A DNA stretch of 64,000 nucleotides, from NCBI GenBank assembly GCA_903813345.2, contig CAIIXF020000006.1, positions 3,038,001-3,102,000 on the forward strand. The letters are read 5' to 3'. The stretch's first letter is position 1. Every line of letters begins with the position of its first letter. The stretch is from Owenia fusiformis (Eukaryota > Annelida > Polychaeta > Sabellida > Oweniidae). Shown here in pieces: positions 33,101 through 45,000 of the stretch. A program made the position numbers and the translations under genes. Under the pieces are notes generated by a model. It saw only the letters and a list, made by a program, of their open reading frames with translations. It had not been told where the DNA came from and did no database searches.

Positions 33101-36100
33101 TCGATCTCAATATTTTTAGTTTTCATCGAATTCTTTAAAGTTGGCGTTATGCTTTGATGAACTATGAGACTAGGCTTATATGAAATGGAAACTCTGGAGT
33201 ATGATCATTTGTTCATATATAGTGCATGGGCGCTACAATTCAACGATATCTTCCATCGCTTAATGGAAGGTTACTGGAAATGTGTGATACGGTAGGGGTC
33301 ATGAAACCAAAAAGTCAGTATATTTGTTGCTATGTTATTATTGTTTTAAAACAAGGGATGTCACAAGTAAATCTCATCTTGCACGTGTGACTTTTAGGAT
33401 GAAAGTTGTAATATCTTGCATGGGGTAAAAATGGCTATGTAGGCTATCTTTGTTAGTCATATGAGAAAAGCCTGGTCTGTATTTCAAATGATATCAAAGC
33501 ATTGCCTCAACTTTCAAATAGTTAATTCCATGAAAACTAAAAATATCGAAATTAATACTTCCTGTCCGCCATCTTAAATGCTAAGGTGACGGCTGTAACC
33601 TTCGCTTGATACTTACCAGTGATAATGTAGATCTGACGCTTCTTTACCTCTTGTTCGAACAGTAAGCTTAGAGTTGAATGTGTTTCAGTATTTAATCCTT
33701 GTTATCAGATATACGAATTGATCTCTTCAATGTTGAATGAGATACAGCATTTGAATTTCCACACAAAAACTTATGGAATCTTAAGTTAATTTTGAGGTCA
33801 TATATTACACTTCATGAAATCTAAGGAATCGTCACCGTACAGCAGATGCGTCACCGTACAGATCTGATCTTTTTTAAATAAATGCACTGAATGATTATTT
33901 GCCGAATATTCATCTGTTCTAAAATGTGTAGATAACAAATACATATTCTCATAAAAATAATCCATACTCTCAGACGACAGGGAAAATAATAACCAAACGA
34001 AAAGTGAAAAAACAACATTTTTCTCTCGAGTCGATTGTGTGGGCCGATCCAGTCAGAAAAAATCCAAACAGTGCTCGAAAAACTTTTATCATAATTAGAA
34101 AGTTAAAAACATTGCTAAGAGAATGCTGTTTTTATTACACTCGAAATCGTATTTATTTTCATCTAATTAATTTATTTAAAACCCCCATTATAGTTTTTGC
34201 TTCAACTCAGTTAATTTTCGTCACCGTACAGAAACTGTACTACTGTATTTTTTGACGCTGTAGGGTGACGCCTGCTTACGCGATGGTTAGGCGTGTTGTC
34301 ATCAGCATATAAAATTTGATTCAAATCTGTCAACTGGTAAGTAGGTTATCTAATATTATGTTTTTTTAAGAAAAATGGCTGCCATTTTGAAATTCAGGTA
34401 CCATCTTGAAAATTCCTTTATCTCAAGACATCAGCATATAAAATTTGAATCCGTCCACTGGTACTTGAGTTATCAAAGATTATATTTTTTATAAAAAATG
34501 GTGGTCATTTTGAAATTTTGTAGTATTTTGATAATATTTTTTCGAGTGGAAGGTTTAATGCCTTTAGGCATCAGCATATGAAATTTGAACCAAGTTTATC
34601 CACTGGTTTTTGAGTTATCAAAGTTTATGTTCTGTTACAAAGAATGGCAGCCACTTTTAAATTTAGCTGCCATCTTGAAAATTCCTTCTCGACCAGAGCT
34701 CCTGTGTCCCTCGGTATCAGCATATAAAATTTGAACCAAGTCCTGCATTTCAGTTATCCAAGATTAATTTTTTTACAAAAAATTGGGGTATTTTGAATTG
34801 AGTGGCCATATTGAAAATTACTTCTCGAGCAGAGGTCCTACACTCATAAGGCATAAGCACATAAAATTTGAACAAAAATCTGTAAATTGGTATTTGAGTA
34901 ATTGCCCCGTCACACGGACGGACTGACGGATGGATGGACGGCTTTCCTATATCCCCCTTGTACTTCGTTCAGTCGGATAATAATTTCTAGGTTATCATCT
35001 TTGACTTCTTTTTATACCTATCTAAATGAAAAATGTTTTTCATGCATAAAAACTGGAATTTGGATATGAAAACTTCCTACATTCACATAAAAAGTCTCTG
35101 TGAGGAAAAAACAAAACTTAGACTATAGGCAAAATCAAAATCTGTGATTGCAGCTCAAACGCTTCCTTGTTTCCTAAACATACGAGTCTCAAAAGGGCCC
35201 TACCTGCCTTCCATCTAGATTGAGATTGGAGAGCAAATGTGTCGCATTCTTCTCTGGAAATGTTGTATTTCTCAGCCAGGTTCTCAGCTGTAATTCCCAT
35301 GGGAGTCTTGATATGGAGATCTGTTAAGGTTGCCCAGAGAGTATCCTCTAGCTAAAATGAATAGAGAAATGTTTAGAATATTTGCTTGTCATGTCTGTTT
35401 TCTAAATATCCCAATAATGCATACTTTATTTGAAAAAAAAGATTGTACAAATATCTAAAGATTGTGCAATTATTGATGCAATCTGTACATTTTGCACCAA
35501 AAAATTGGAGAGAAAACATGCATAAATCATAATTCTAAGTTCTTACTTTTAAATCCTGTCCTAGCTTAGTGCCAAATCGTGCCCCACGGAGAGTGAATGG
35601 TGCTCCACTCATGTGTTCAGAGCCACCTGCTATCCCTACATTGGCGTCATTGGTTAGGATATCCTAGAAAAGGAGCATATCGTTTAGTTAGGATAAGCAT
35701 TCTACTGTATTTATGTACAGTACGCAATGTGGTGATGTGTTCTCTAAAGTTCCCAAAGTAAAGTCTCTAAGTAAAACTTCTGATTTCTTTTCCTTTAAAT
35801 TGATGCAAGTTGACACAACCTCCAAACAAATCTCAATACAATCAAATTATAGGGCTTAAAGCTAAACTAAAACTGTAGAACCTGCTTCATTAGTATCAAT
35901 TCTTCAAAACTAAATTAATAAATTTTAGAACAAAAAATTAAAATTAGGTTCTAAATACCCAAGTGGCTGAGACTGCAGTCTTGGAGAATGCCGGGTCACA
36001 TTTAATTACAGTGTACTTTCAATTCTTCAAAACTATACAGACATAACACTGAGCCTGTAAATACCCAAGTGGCTGAGACTGCAGTCTTGGAGAATGCTGA

Positions 36101-39100
36101 GTCACATTTAATTACAGTGTACTTTCAATTCTTCAAAACTATACAGACATAACACTAAGCCTGTAAATACCTGGGTGGCTGAGACTGCAGTCTTGGAGAA
36201 TGCTGAGTCACATTTAATTACAGTGTACTTTCAATTCTTCAAAACTATACAGACATAACACTGAACCTGTAAATACCCAAGTGGCTGAGACTGCAGTCTT
36301 GGAGAATGCTGAGTCACATTTAATTTCAGTGTACTTTCAATTCTTCAAAACTATACAGACATAACACTAAGCCTGTAAATACCCAAGTGGCTGAGACTGC
36401 AGTCTTGAAGAATGCTGAGTCACATTTAATTACAGTGTACTTTCAATTCTTCAAAACTATACAGACATAACACTGAGCCTGTAAATACCCAAGTGGCTGA
36501 GACTGCAGTCTTGAAGAATGCTGAGTCACATTTAATTACAGTGTACTTTCAATTCTTCAAAACTATACAGACATAACACTGAGCCTGTAAATACCCAAGT
36601 GGCTGAGACTGCAGTCTTGGAGAATGCTGAGTCACATTTAATTACAGTGTACTTTCAATTCTTCAAAACTATACAGACATAACACTAAGCCTGTAAATAC
36701 CTGGGTGGCTGAGACTGCAGTCTTGAAGAATGCCGGGTCACATTTAATTACAGTGTACTTTCAATTCTTCAAAACTATACAGACATAACACTGAGCCTGT
36801 AAATACCCAAGTGGCTGAGACTGCAGTCTTGGAGAATGCTGAGTCACATTTAATTTCAGTGTACTTTCAATTCTTCAAAACTATACAGACATAACACTAA
36901 GCCTGTAAATACCCAAGTGGCTGAGACTGCAGTCTTGGAGAATGCTGAGTCACATTTAATTACAGTGTACTTTCAATTCTTCAAAACTATACAGACATAA
37001 CACTAAGCCTGTAAATACCTGGGTGGCTGAGACTGCAGTCTTGAAGAATGCCGGGTCACATTTAATTGCAGTGTACTTTCAATTCTTCAAAACTATACAG
37101 ACATAACACTGAACCTGTAAATACCTGGGTGGCTGAGACTATAGCCTGAAAGCCTGATCCACAGAGTCTGTTTACAGTGAGGCATGGCGTGGAAACTGGC
37201 ACTCCGTTTCTCAAAGCAACATGACGCCCCAGATATGCAGCATCAGGAGAATTCTGAAATATACATGTATGTATATTGTTTTACAGGGTGTTTTGTAATG
37301 AGACTCTGATTGGCTGTGGATGGGGGAAGTCATTATGAAACACCCTGTATATTAGCAATTATTTAATATTTAAGTTGAATGATTTGTGTAAATTCTGAAA
37401 AATAATTGCTTTATTGTTCATAAACTGAATTTCTCGCAATGACACTTTTCATCTTAATGCTCGTGCGAGCAACAGCTACAATAAAAGAACTCATGTATTA
37501 ACTAGGAAAATGGCAACTTTCTGGAATAGCAGATCCCACCAAACAAAACACATTTAACGAATCACTTAAAATTTTGATTGATTTTGAATAAACAGATAGA
37601 TGTACAGATTATTTATCTCCCTACTCGAATAACAATGTTCAGTGGGATATTGAGGCAAAAACTATTAGATTATAAATTATGTAACCTCCTTTCTCCTATA
37701 AGCCCTGGTTCTTATTACGAGAATGCCCAGAAATGGCTGATCATACAAAGCAAAAAATCTAATTGAATTAAAAGTCTCGAAAATATATACCAATGTCATG
37801 TAAGAATGCCTGAGATACTGACACAAAATATTAAAAAATAATGTCACTTGAACTATTGAGTGTAGATAAAAAATGAGTCATATATGTTCTAAGAAGTTTA
37901 ACTCAAAACATTTAGAGCGAAGAGGTGTGCGCCACAAATGGTTAGACGTCCCTGATGATAAGTTAACTGAGTTTAAGTACAACCAAAGTTCCATTATAAA
38001 TTATCTCATAACTCAAAGTCTACTTTTGTAACTCAAAGTTCAATGTTGTGTTTGATTACAACACTTTAAAAGTTCTAAAATTAAATGAATAGACGCCTTC
38101 TGAATAAATATTTTAACTTGGTAATTAGTTTAATTCTTTTTAAATTCTGTTCACACAAGAGAGTTTAAATAGTATTTACAATCTCATTCATAGCTGATTT
38201 ATAGTTTTCTATTATATATTTCCCTATCAAAGCACATGATATAACTTTAAGTTATGAAATTTAATGTAAGGGTTCTACATTATAATTTATGAAATCAATC
38301 CTCACTAGTAGCAGTTTCTTAGATTTAAATATACAGAAATTCTAAGAAATTATACAATACAGGAATATTACAAAAATAGCCTAGTGAATAACTTCTTGAT
38401 CTAATCTAATAAAAAGAACATTCATACACATTCACAAAAATAAATAATTATCTCAAAGTTCTTAGAATATAGACGTCAACTCATTTCTTTAGTTTTTTAT
38501 GTGACTCAAACTTTTGCATTAAAAACTTTAAATATTTTTAAACAAGCAGGCTTTTTAAATGGGAGTTATTAAAATTCCTATGGTATGGTTAATCCAGGAA
38601 AAGGTCTTGCTTCTGGTCACCACACATTCTTTTAGACCTCCCTGCCAAGCTATCTTTTTGAAAATGTCTATCTTTTTACATACAAAAATATAATAGTGAA
38701 ATGAAATGGCACAATCTGAAGAGCTCATATGGTGTAAATTTTTCATTTAATTAAAAAACAAGTCAAGTTTTCACTCAACATTTCTGTTATCTATCTACGG
38801 ACCAGACACACATTGTTTTTTTCTTGGCTTTGTATGATATTTTCATTCATCCCAGTTAGTTTCAAGCTAAATGTGCAAATCTGTCATATGATGATAAGAA
38901 CAGTATTGTACCACTTTAAACCCAGCATGATCTAATTGCATAATGAGTGTTAATAATTTATCACAAATGCACCCTACCTGTCCAACACTGCCTACAACAC
39001 ATGTGTCAATGATTTCTGGGTTGATACCTCCTGCCTTTAATGCAGCCCCTGCAGCAATCGCTCCTAAATCTACAGCTGTAAAGTCTTTCAGCTTACCACC

Positions 39101-41462
39101 AAATGCACCAAATGGTGTACGCTTAGCTGCCACAATAAATACGCCTAAAAGCAATCGAAGGATACATATCTCTAGATCTACAAATTTTTGCTTTGAAAAT
39201 TCATTTAGTGTTATTTCTGTTGAAAAATTCAATGTATAGTACAGTGTTTTCCACAGGATTTTTTATCAAGTTGGTGCAAAGTTCTAATTTCACAATTCAG
39301 ATCAAAATTGATCAAATATGCCCATCTTTATGATTTTTCTCATTTTCAAGTGCGTGTAAATTTTCAGGTGGGTGCAAGCTTGTTTTTAAAATCTCAGGTG
39401 GGTGCCGGGAGAGTACATATATTTGCATTAATCTCATCAATCATTACTTTGCATATATTCACGCCCGGTGATCGTGAATATGGGACGGAGGGGGGAGCAG
39501 GCAATTTCTGCTAGGAAATTCAACAAATCTGGAAGATTTATTTTTTCAAGAAAAAGTTTACTATTGAATTGCTAAATGGATAGGCGCACGGTATGGTAGA
39601 ATATGTAAGGTTTTCTGGGATTTTTTCTGAAACGATACGCATCTGAGGTATGAGATCTATTAAAAAAGGCGCAAGGCCATCAACAGGCACAAATCAACGT
39701 TTTTGCTATAAATCAAGCAACAATGGTCTGGACGACCTGTAATAAATACTTGTAAGTGATGTTATCATAACTAAATTAATGTCATTGCTGAATTTATAAA
39801 ATAAGTTTCCATATGTGAATTAAAAAATAATCGAAAATAATGAATTTGGGACGGAGGGGGGGGAGGGGACGGAGGGGGGGAGCAATATGTATATAAGACA
39901 TGATTAGAGATGTTTCGCGACTTTAAGTCCTTTTACTCCAAATGTCCCCATTTTTCAGTCTCCAGGGGTATATCATCCAGTTTCTTACTAAGTTAATGAG
40001 TTCATTTTTCAAATACAAGAATTCGTGTGAAGTTGTTTCACTTTATAGAATTATTACTCCCACCCTCCGTCCCCTCCGTCCCATTTTAATTATTTTCGAT
40101 TATTTTTTATTTTACGTATGGAAACTTATTTTATAAATTCAGCAATGACATTAATTTAGTTATGATAACATCACTTACAAGTATTTATTACAGGTCGTGT
40201 AGTCCATTGTTGCTTGATTTATAGCAAAAACGTTGATTTGTGCCTGTTGATGGCCTTGCGCCTTTTTTAATAGATCTCATACCTTAGATGCGTATCGTTT
40301 CAGAAAAAATCCCAGAAAACCTAACATATTCTACCATACCGTGCGCCTATCCATTTAGCAATTCAATAGTAAACTTTTTCTTGAAAAAATAAATCTTCCA
40401 GATTTGTTGAATTTCCTAGCAGAAATTGCCTGCTCCCCCCCCTCTGTCCCATATTCACGATCACCGGGCGTGATATTGAGATATTACTGTCAAAACAAGG
40501 ACTCAAACATGGATGACAACCCAGGTGTATATGTAAATAGATGATTGATCATCTTGGATTTTCAACCCGAATACCAAACAACCAAACTGAAATGAGAAAA
40601 TCCAAAATGGTAAGACTGGCTTGACAAAGGTCTTGCTTGGTCTGCCTAAAGCAATAGACATTGTCAGGTTAAATATACCACAATACAATACAAATGATAC
40701 AAACTATATGTTAGTGCATAACAACATGTTAATTACTATGTATGAGGACAGGGAGGCGATGTCATCCATGTAGGTAGTTGTCAGACAATGGACTGCGCTG
40801 AATGTCGCACAATTACAAACATGGACGACATTGCCCCCTGTCCTCTAAACCATATATTAGAAAATGTTATAAGACGATCAATCCAATAACATCTATATAC
40901 TCCGGTCCTCATCTAGCAAATCAGTCAGTCCATGAAAAAGGTAGTAAGTAAAAAAAATTCTTTTTGTTTCTTATTCTCTTCAACAGTTGAATGAAAAACA
41001 GGAATAATTTACATTCTTTTGTTGTTGAGGGTGCCTGAATTTTTACCAACAGACTAAATGAGAATTGCTACTTTCACATCGTAACCAAATGTTTCAGTTG
41101 TGATATTGGTCTGGTTCAAGAATGTCTTGAGCCTAAGTTGGGTCAGGCTAGGCTTGGTTAACTACTACTACTTTTCCCTTGGCTTATGCTTTTAGCTTAG
41201 TTCACTGCTAATTTTGAATAATTTGTTCTGAAAATTCAAATTCAATTGAAGAAATATTTCAATTTTTATTGAAAAAAATATTCAGTCAGATTTAGAAACA
41301 TATTTTTATCGGTTTTCGAATTGCCGAAGAAAATGTAAAGTATTGTTTTCGTAGAAAAGTGTCGTAATTATTTAACTATTGCAATATTCTTATTTGAAAT
41401 ACTACTTAAGGTGATTTCTATTGCAAAATAGTCCTGAAATGTTTACCTTTCGAAAGTGCCAT
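30146..41462 (-). CDS. ACAA2: 3-ketoacyl-CoA thiolase, mitochondrial (acetyl-CoA acyltransferase 2)
   Basis: The enzyme catalyses the last step of mitochondrial fatty-acid beta-oxidation, cleaving 3-ketoacyl-CoA with CoA to acetyl-CoA and a shortened acyl-CoA. Ten exons, minus strand: 41462-41447 (start, MALSK), 39144-38978, 37253-37125, 35663-35547, 35351-35204, 32257-32082, 31739-31637, 31306-31209, 30922-30768, 30230-30146. They join in phase to 397 codons plus stop, the usual family length. Catalytic residues are present: nucleophile C92 (NRLCGSGF), NEAF (320-323), H352 (GGAIALGHP) and C382 (SACIGGGQG). The N-terminus [17 protein letters not shown] starts the thiolase fold directly, as in ACAA2, which uses an uncleaved N-terminal targeting signal. 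It is head to head with the HELZ-like gene. Intron 3 carries the 106-bp array. Confidence 0.95.
32392..34985 (-). repeat. Modular ~120-bp repeat element, split by the 1.84-kb hairpin
   Basis: Phrases ATCAGCATATAAAATTTGA and GGCAGCCATCTTGAAAATT repeat every ~120-125 bp at 32392-32451 and 34301-34870 (about five units). A CACACGGACGGACTGACGG block ends it near 34960. The same family runs in the opposite orientation at 43320-44420. The hairpin element inserted between the CCATCTTGAAAATT and ATCAGCATATAAAA modules. It is part of thiolase intron 5. Confidence 0.65.
32452..34295. mobile_element. 1.84-kb giant hairpin element, CACGCCTAG ends, 5-bp duplication TTGTC
   Basis: CACGCCTAGCCATCGCGTA at 32452 and its inverted copy (CACGCCTAACCATCGCGTA) ending at 34295 are flanked by TTGTC (32447-32451, 34296-34300). 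The arms pair over almost all ~900 bp each, down to a centre near 33350 (AAGATGGCGGACAGGAAGTG left, inverted near 33565). CGTCACCGTACAG recurs near both ends and within the arms. Nested in a modular repeat in thiolase intron 5. Frames at 32562-32897 and 34004-34255 are arm sequence, not genes. Confidence 0.85.
35951..37124 (-). repeat. 106-bp tandem array (11 units) filling thiolase intron 3
   Basis: The marker GGCTGAGACT starts at 35965, 36071, 36177, 36283, 36389, 36495, 36601, 36707, 36813, 36919, 37025 and, in exon 3, 37131: exactly 106 bp each time with no indel. Units differ only by a few substitutions (CCCAAGTGG or CCTGGGTGG; GGAGAATGCTGAG or GAAGAATGCCGGG; ACTGAGCC, ACTAAGCC or ACTGAACC). 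On the gene's strand each unit reads ...TGTGACTCAG then CATTCTCC, a 32-base stretch, then GTATTTACAG: an acceptor-like and a donor-like site around a shrunken copy of exon 3 (exon 3 begins AATTCTCC). A decayed partial unit may precede (about 35895). Confidence 0.95.
37125..37253 (-). other. ACAA2: Thiolase exon 3 (nucleophile Cys), sharing its end with the 106-bp repeat
   Basis: 129 bp, 43 codons (residues 62-104), phase 0 at both ends, coding [11 protein letters not shown]... through [15 protein letters not shown]. On the coding strand its last bases and donor read GTCTCAGCCACCCAG|GTATTTACAGG. The same phrase (ACCCAG or ACTTGG before GTATTTACAG) recurs in all eleven units of the adjacent array, so this exon border is the twelfth member of the series. 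Confidence 0.9.
37254..38977. other. Thiolase intron 2 with a 66-bp mini inverted repeat
   Basis: ACAGGGTGTTTTGTAATGA at 37283 is mirrored by the sequence ending ACACCCTGT at 37348, a very small MITE. The remaining ~1.6 kb is AT-rich and I see no gene or other repeat in it. Confidence 0.5.
39460..40472. mobile_element. Foldback element, CACGCCCGGTGATCG ends, 5-bp duplication ATATT (intact copy)
   Basis: 1,013 bp, same family as 23842-25137. ATATT flanks both ends (39455-39459, 40473-40477). Arms of ~400 bp pair throughout (GGGACGGAGGGGGGAGCAGG, CTGGAAGATTTATTTTTTCA, GCGCAAGGCCATCAACAGGC). Located in thiolase intron 1. Confidence 0.85.
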
Positions 41463-42029
41463 TTTTCACTTAGAATCTCAGGGATTGAAGAGCTCTAGAT
41501 CTAATAAATTTCACGGGTGAAGAACAAGTAAAGTCGTACACCCTCGGTGCAAGGATAATATTTTCTCTTACTCATAATCTAGGCTATCAAGGAGAATATT
41601 TTATCCTTAGGCATTAACTTAATACCTAGACTAAGTTTTTTTCAAACTATGCTAAGTAAATAGTAGATTCTACACGATTTCAATATTCAAGAAAATAATA
41701 TTCTATTCCCGGGGATTTGTTCAGCACACTATTTAATCACCATGGTAGTCAAAGACTTATATTACAAAAAATTAAATTAGGAATTCAATTTTAAGTGTTC
41801 GAAGATTATTTGTAGTTACAGATGCTCATTATTAATTCAATAAATGCCTTTAATAGATATCAAATTGTCCCGATAAAAACCTCCCACTGAACGAAATTGG
41901 GTGTTATGTACTGGACGAAACAAAGTCAATTTCGCGGAAATGATACTTTCTGTTTCAGTGCCAGAACTGGAAACGTTTGTGTATTTATCACAGTGAATCA
42001 TCATATTTTAGTGTTGTGCGCATTGTTAT
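41463..42029. promoter_or_regulatory. Shared head-to-head promoter interval (thiolase and HELZ-like gene)
   Basis: 567 bp separate the thiolase ATG (41462, minus) from the first ATG of the HELZ-like gene (42030, plus). No obvious TATA pair, CCAAT or CpG island stands out; CpGs cluster weakly near 41885-41960 (GAACGAAATTGGG, TTTCGCGGAAATG). Both 5' UTRs must lie inside. Divergent arrangement is certain from the exon models; shared regulation is inferred. Confidence 0.65.
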
Positions 42030-45000
42030 ATGATGGGGCAGTTATTCGGGATCATTTCTGGCAATAAGGAGCAGGAGAAAAGGTAACAAAACCATGTTAA
42101 ATGAACTGTAAAGAAATGTTATGTTGTAAAAATATTTTTTTAAATGGATGTCAAAATCAAATTGCAATAGCTATTCCATTTCCAATAGCCTAGAGTCTAG
42201 ATCTAGTGGTGAATACCTTTTCATGAATTTTCCTGAATCTATGAATACATGAGCAATGCAGATCTGGACAGGCCTGAATTGAAAGTCAGGTCAGCAGGAG
42301 TGGATCTGGGAACCAATAAGGGGGGGGGGCAAATGTCAAGTCAGAGAAAAAAATCATATCCGCCAGTAGGTCAGAGTAAATAGGCTTTGGGTTTCTCACC
42401 TTGAGCCAGGCACCCAATCAGATTCAAAGTCGCGGTTTTTAATCTAGAAAATCTGGAGTTCCTTTGGTCAGGTAACCATACTGATACCGTAGCAAAGTAA
42501 ATGACCAAGCAGATAATATATGAATTTCCCAGGTATCGTCATGTGTCAGCTAATTAATTTTGACAAAAATAATTTGACTGGTCAGCACAATCGGAAAATT
42601 AGCACATAAATCAGCTGATTTGGGGATTCTTTGTAAATAGTAAATGACCAAGCAGATAACATATGAATTTCCCAGGTATCGTCATGTGTCATCTAATTAA
42701 TTTTGACAAAAATAATTTGACCGGTCAGCACAATCGCAAAATTAGCACATAAATCAGCTGATTTGGGGATTCTTTGTTGGTATAAGTGGATAGGTTAATA
42801 TGTGATACGGATTGACATGCAAAAAAGTCCAGGGGGATTTGATTGTGCTTTCCCTGGGGTGCTTTCCTATCGCCAGGTCTCTCTTTAAATACTGTAATCT
42901 GGCTCACATTTATTGGGGTGGTAGCAAAGAGAACTACTTACAACTTATCTCTTTCAAAGGTTTCCTACTAGGCCTAGACTATATACTAGATAGATGTCTA
43001 ATTAGTAATTGGTTGACCAAAGTAGTGCTCGCCTGGAAATGTGTTTTAAGTGGAACTGTTTCCTTAAGTCTTAGTGTTTCTCGTCAAATAATAAATTTAT
43101 TGCATGTACATTGAGTAAGTCATACATGTAGGTGTTCTCCTTACCTCTTCTTCTAAGGCCATCTCCGTTTGTTCCAGCTCCAGAGTTCCAACTTGTACTT
43201 TCACCCTCTTGCTACTGTCATAAACAGAATTGTGTTAAAGATAATGTACCTTCGTGTATCTCTTGGTAAAAGATGCCAGTTCATATCTATACTGGTTTTT
43301 ATTCATTATCTAGGATATAAGAAAGCTTCTGTCCATTTGTCCATCTGTTTACCCTTCTGTCCGGGCGATAACTCAAATACAGGTTGATGAATGTAGTTCA
43401 AATTTTATAGGCTTATGCCTTATGGGTGTAGGACCTCTGCTCAAAAAGGAAATTTCAATATGGCCACTCAATTCAAAATGGCTGCTTTTTTCAAAAAAAT
43501 TTAATCTTTGATAACTCGAATACTATAGTCAAAACAGAAATGTTTGTGACTACTTTGAATTAAAAAAATAAGCAATCAAATGACCATATTGAAACAGTTT
43601 ATGTAAAAATAGAAACATTTATATTCATCCTAACTTTTGTATATTTCAGATAGTAATGTATCATGTGCAGCAAAGCTGTGGCCTTTTGTAATTTAGGGAG
43701 TTTCAGCCATGTTAATTTTTCCGAAAATAACATGGCAGAGAAGTATCAAAATATAAGAGGACACAGATATGATAGCTAAACTACAAAACAAACCAAAATA
43801 TACAAAAGTTAGGATAAATATAAATGTTTTTATTTTTACATAAACTGTTTCAATATGGTCATTTGATTGCTTATTTTTTAAATTCAAAGTAGTCACAAAC
43901 ATTTCTGTTTTGACTGTAGTGATGGATTTGGTTCAAATTTTATATGCTGATGCTTAAAGACAAAGAAGCTTTGCTGAAGAAGACATTTTAAAGATGGCTG
44001 CAGATTTTCAAAATGGTGGCCATTTCTTGTAAAAAATGTAGTCTTTGATAATTCAAGTACCCCTCCACTCAAGAAGACATTTCAAAGATGGCTTCCAGAT
44101 TTCAAAATGGCCACACTTTTTTGTAAAAACTTAATCTTTGATAACTCAAATACCAGTGGACAGATTTGGTTCAAACCTTATATGCTGATGCCGAAGGACA
44201 AAGGAGCTCTGTCTGAGAAGTTTTCAAGATGACAGCTGAATTTTAAAATGGCTGCCATTTTTTGTAAAAAATGTAATTGATAACTCAAATACCAGTGGAT
44301 GAATTTGGTTCAAATTTTATATGCTGATTCCTAGAGACAAAGGAGCTTTGCTTGAGAAGAAATTTTTAAGGTGGCAGCTTTTTATCAAAATTAGTGATTT
44401 CATTTTGCAAAATGATCAGCAGTTATTTTGTTAACCTGCATAAATAGGGATTCATTCTTAATTTTCCAATTGAGGCTTGAACGAAGCCTTTAAATCAAGG
44501 TGACCTGATAGAATTCTGATTTAAGTTTTTCATTTATTTGCATAGGCATACTATGTTATTATGATCTCATGAAAGCAAACAATTTTTGGTCTTAGTATAT
44601 CATATACAGTTCTTTGTATGATTGAAACTAATGGCTGTTTCTCAGAAATATTAATTTTGAATTATTTCTCAGAAATAGCCATTTGATAGTATTATTTATA
44701 AACTTTGTGGTAATGATAACAGCTGATAATCAGCGTGCATGTAAAATAAGTGCAAACTTAATATATCTTTTAAACCTAACGATAACAAAATAAGAGCAAA
44801 ACTCAAAATTATATGTGTTAAGCATAATCAATTATGTATTTTTTTAAAGTATGTAAGTATGTATTTTCATAAAGTTTAATTTTTGCATTTGAATATTATC
44901 TCAAACTTCTCAAAACTAATTTAACTGTTAGTTTCACTTTTGGTTTCAGAACTTAACCTTGTTGTTTAGATCACTTATTTTACTAATGCTTTTGGACATA

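Noticed and set aside
35951-37124. CRISPR-like array
   Set aside because: The 106-bp units are contiguous and homogeneous, with no unique spacers, and they lie in a eukaryotic intron.
43141-43245. Alternative first exon for the thiolase on the minus strand (reading ...GLRRRG before a GTAAGG donor at about 43145)
   Set aside because: Its in-frame ATG gives the wrong phase, and it would lie inside intron 1 of the opposite gene. The 16-base exon at 41462-41447 (MALSK plus one base) joins in the right phase and matches the usual ACAA2 start.
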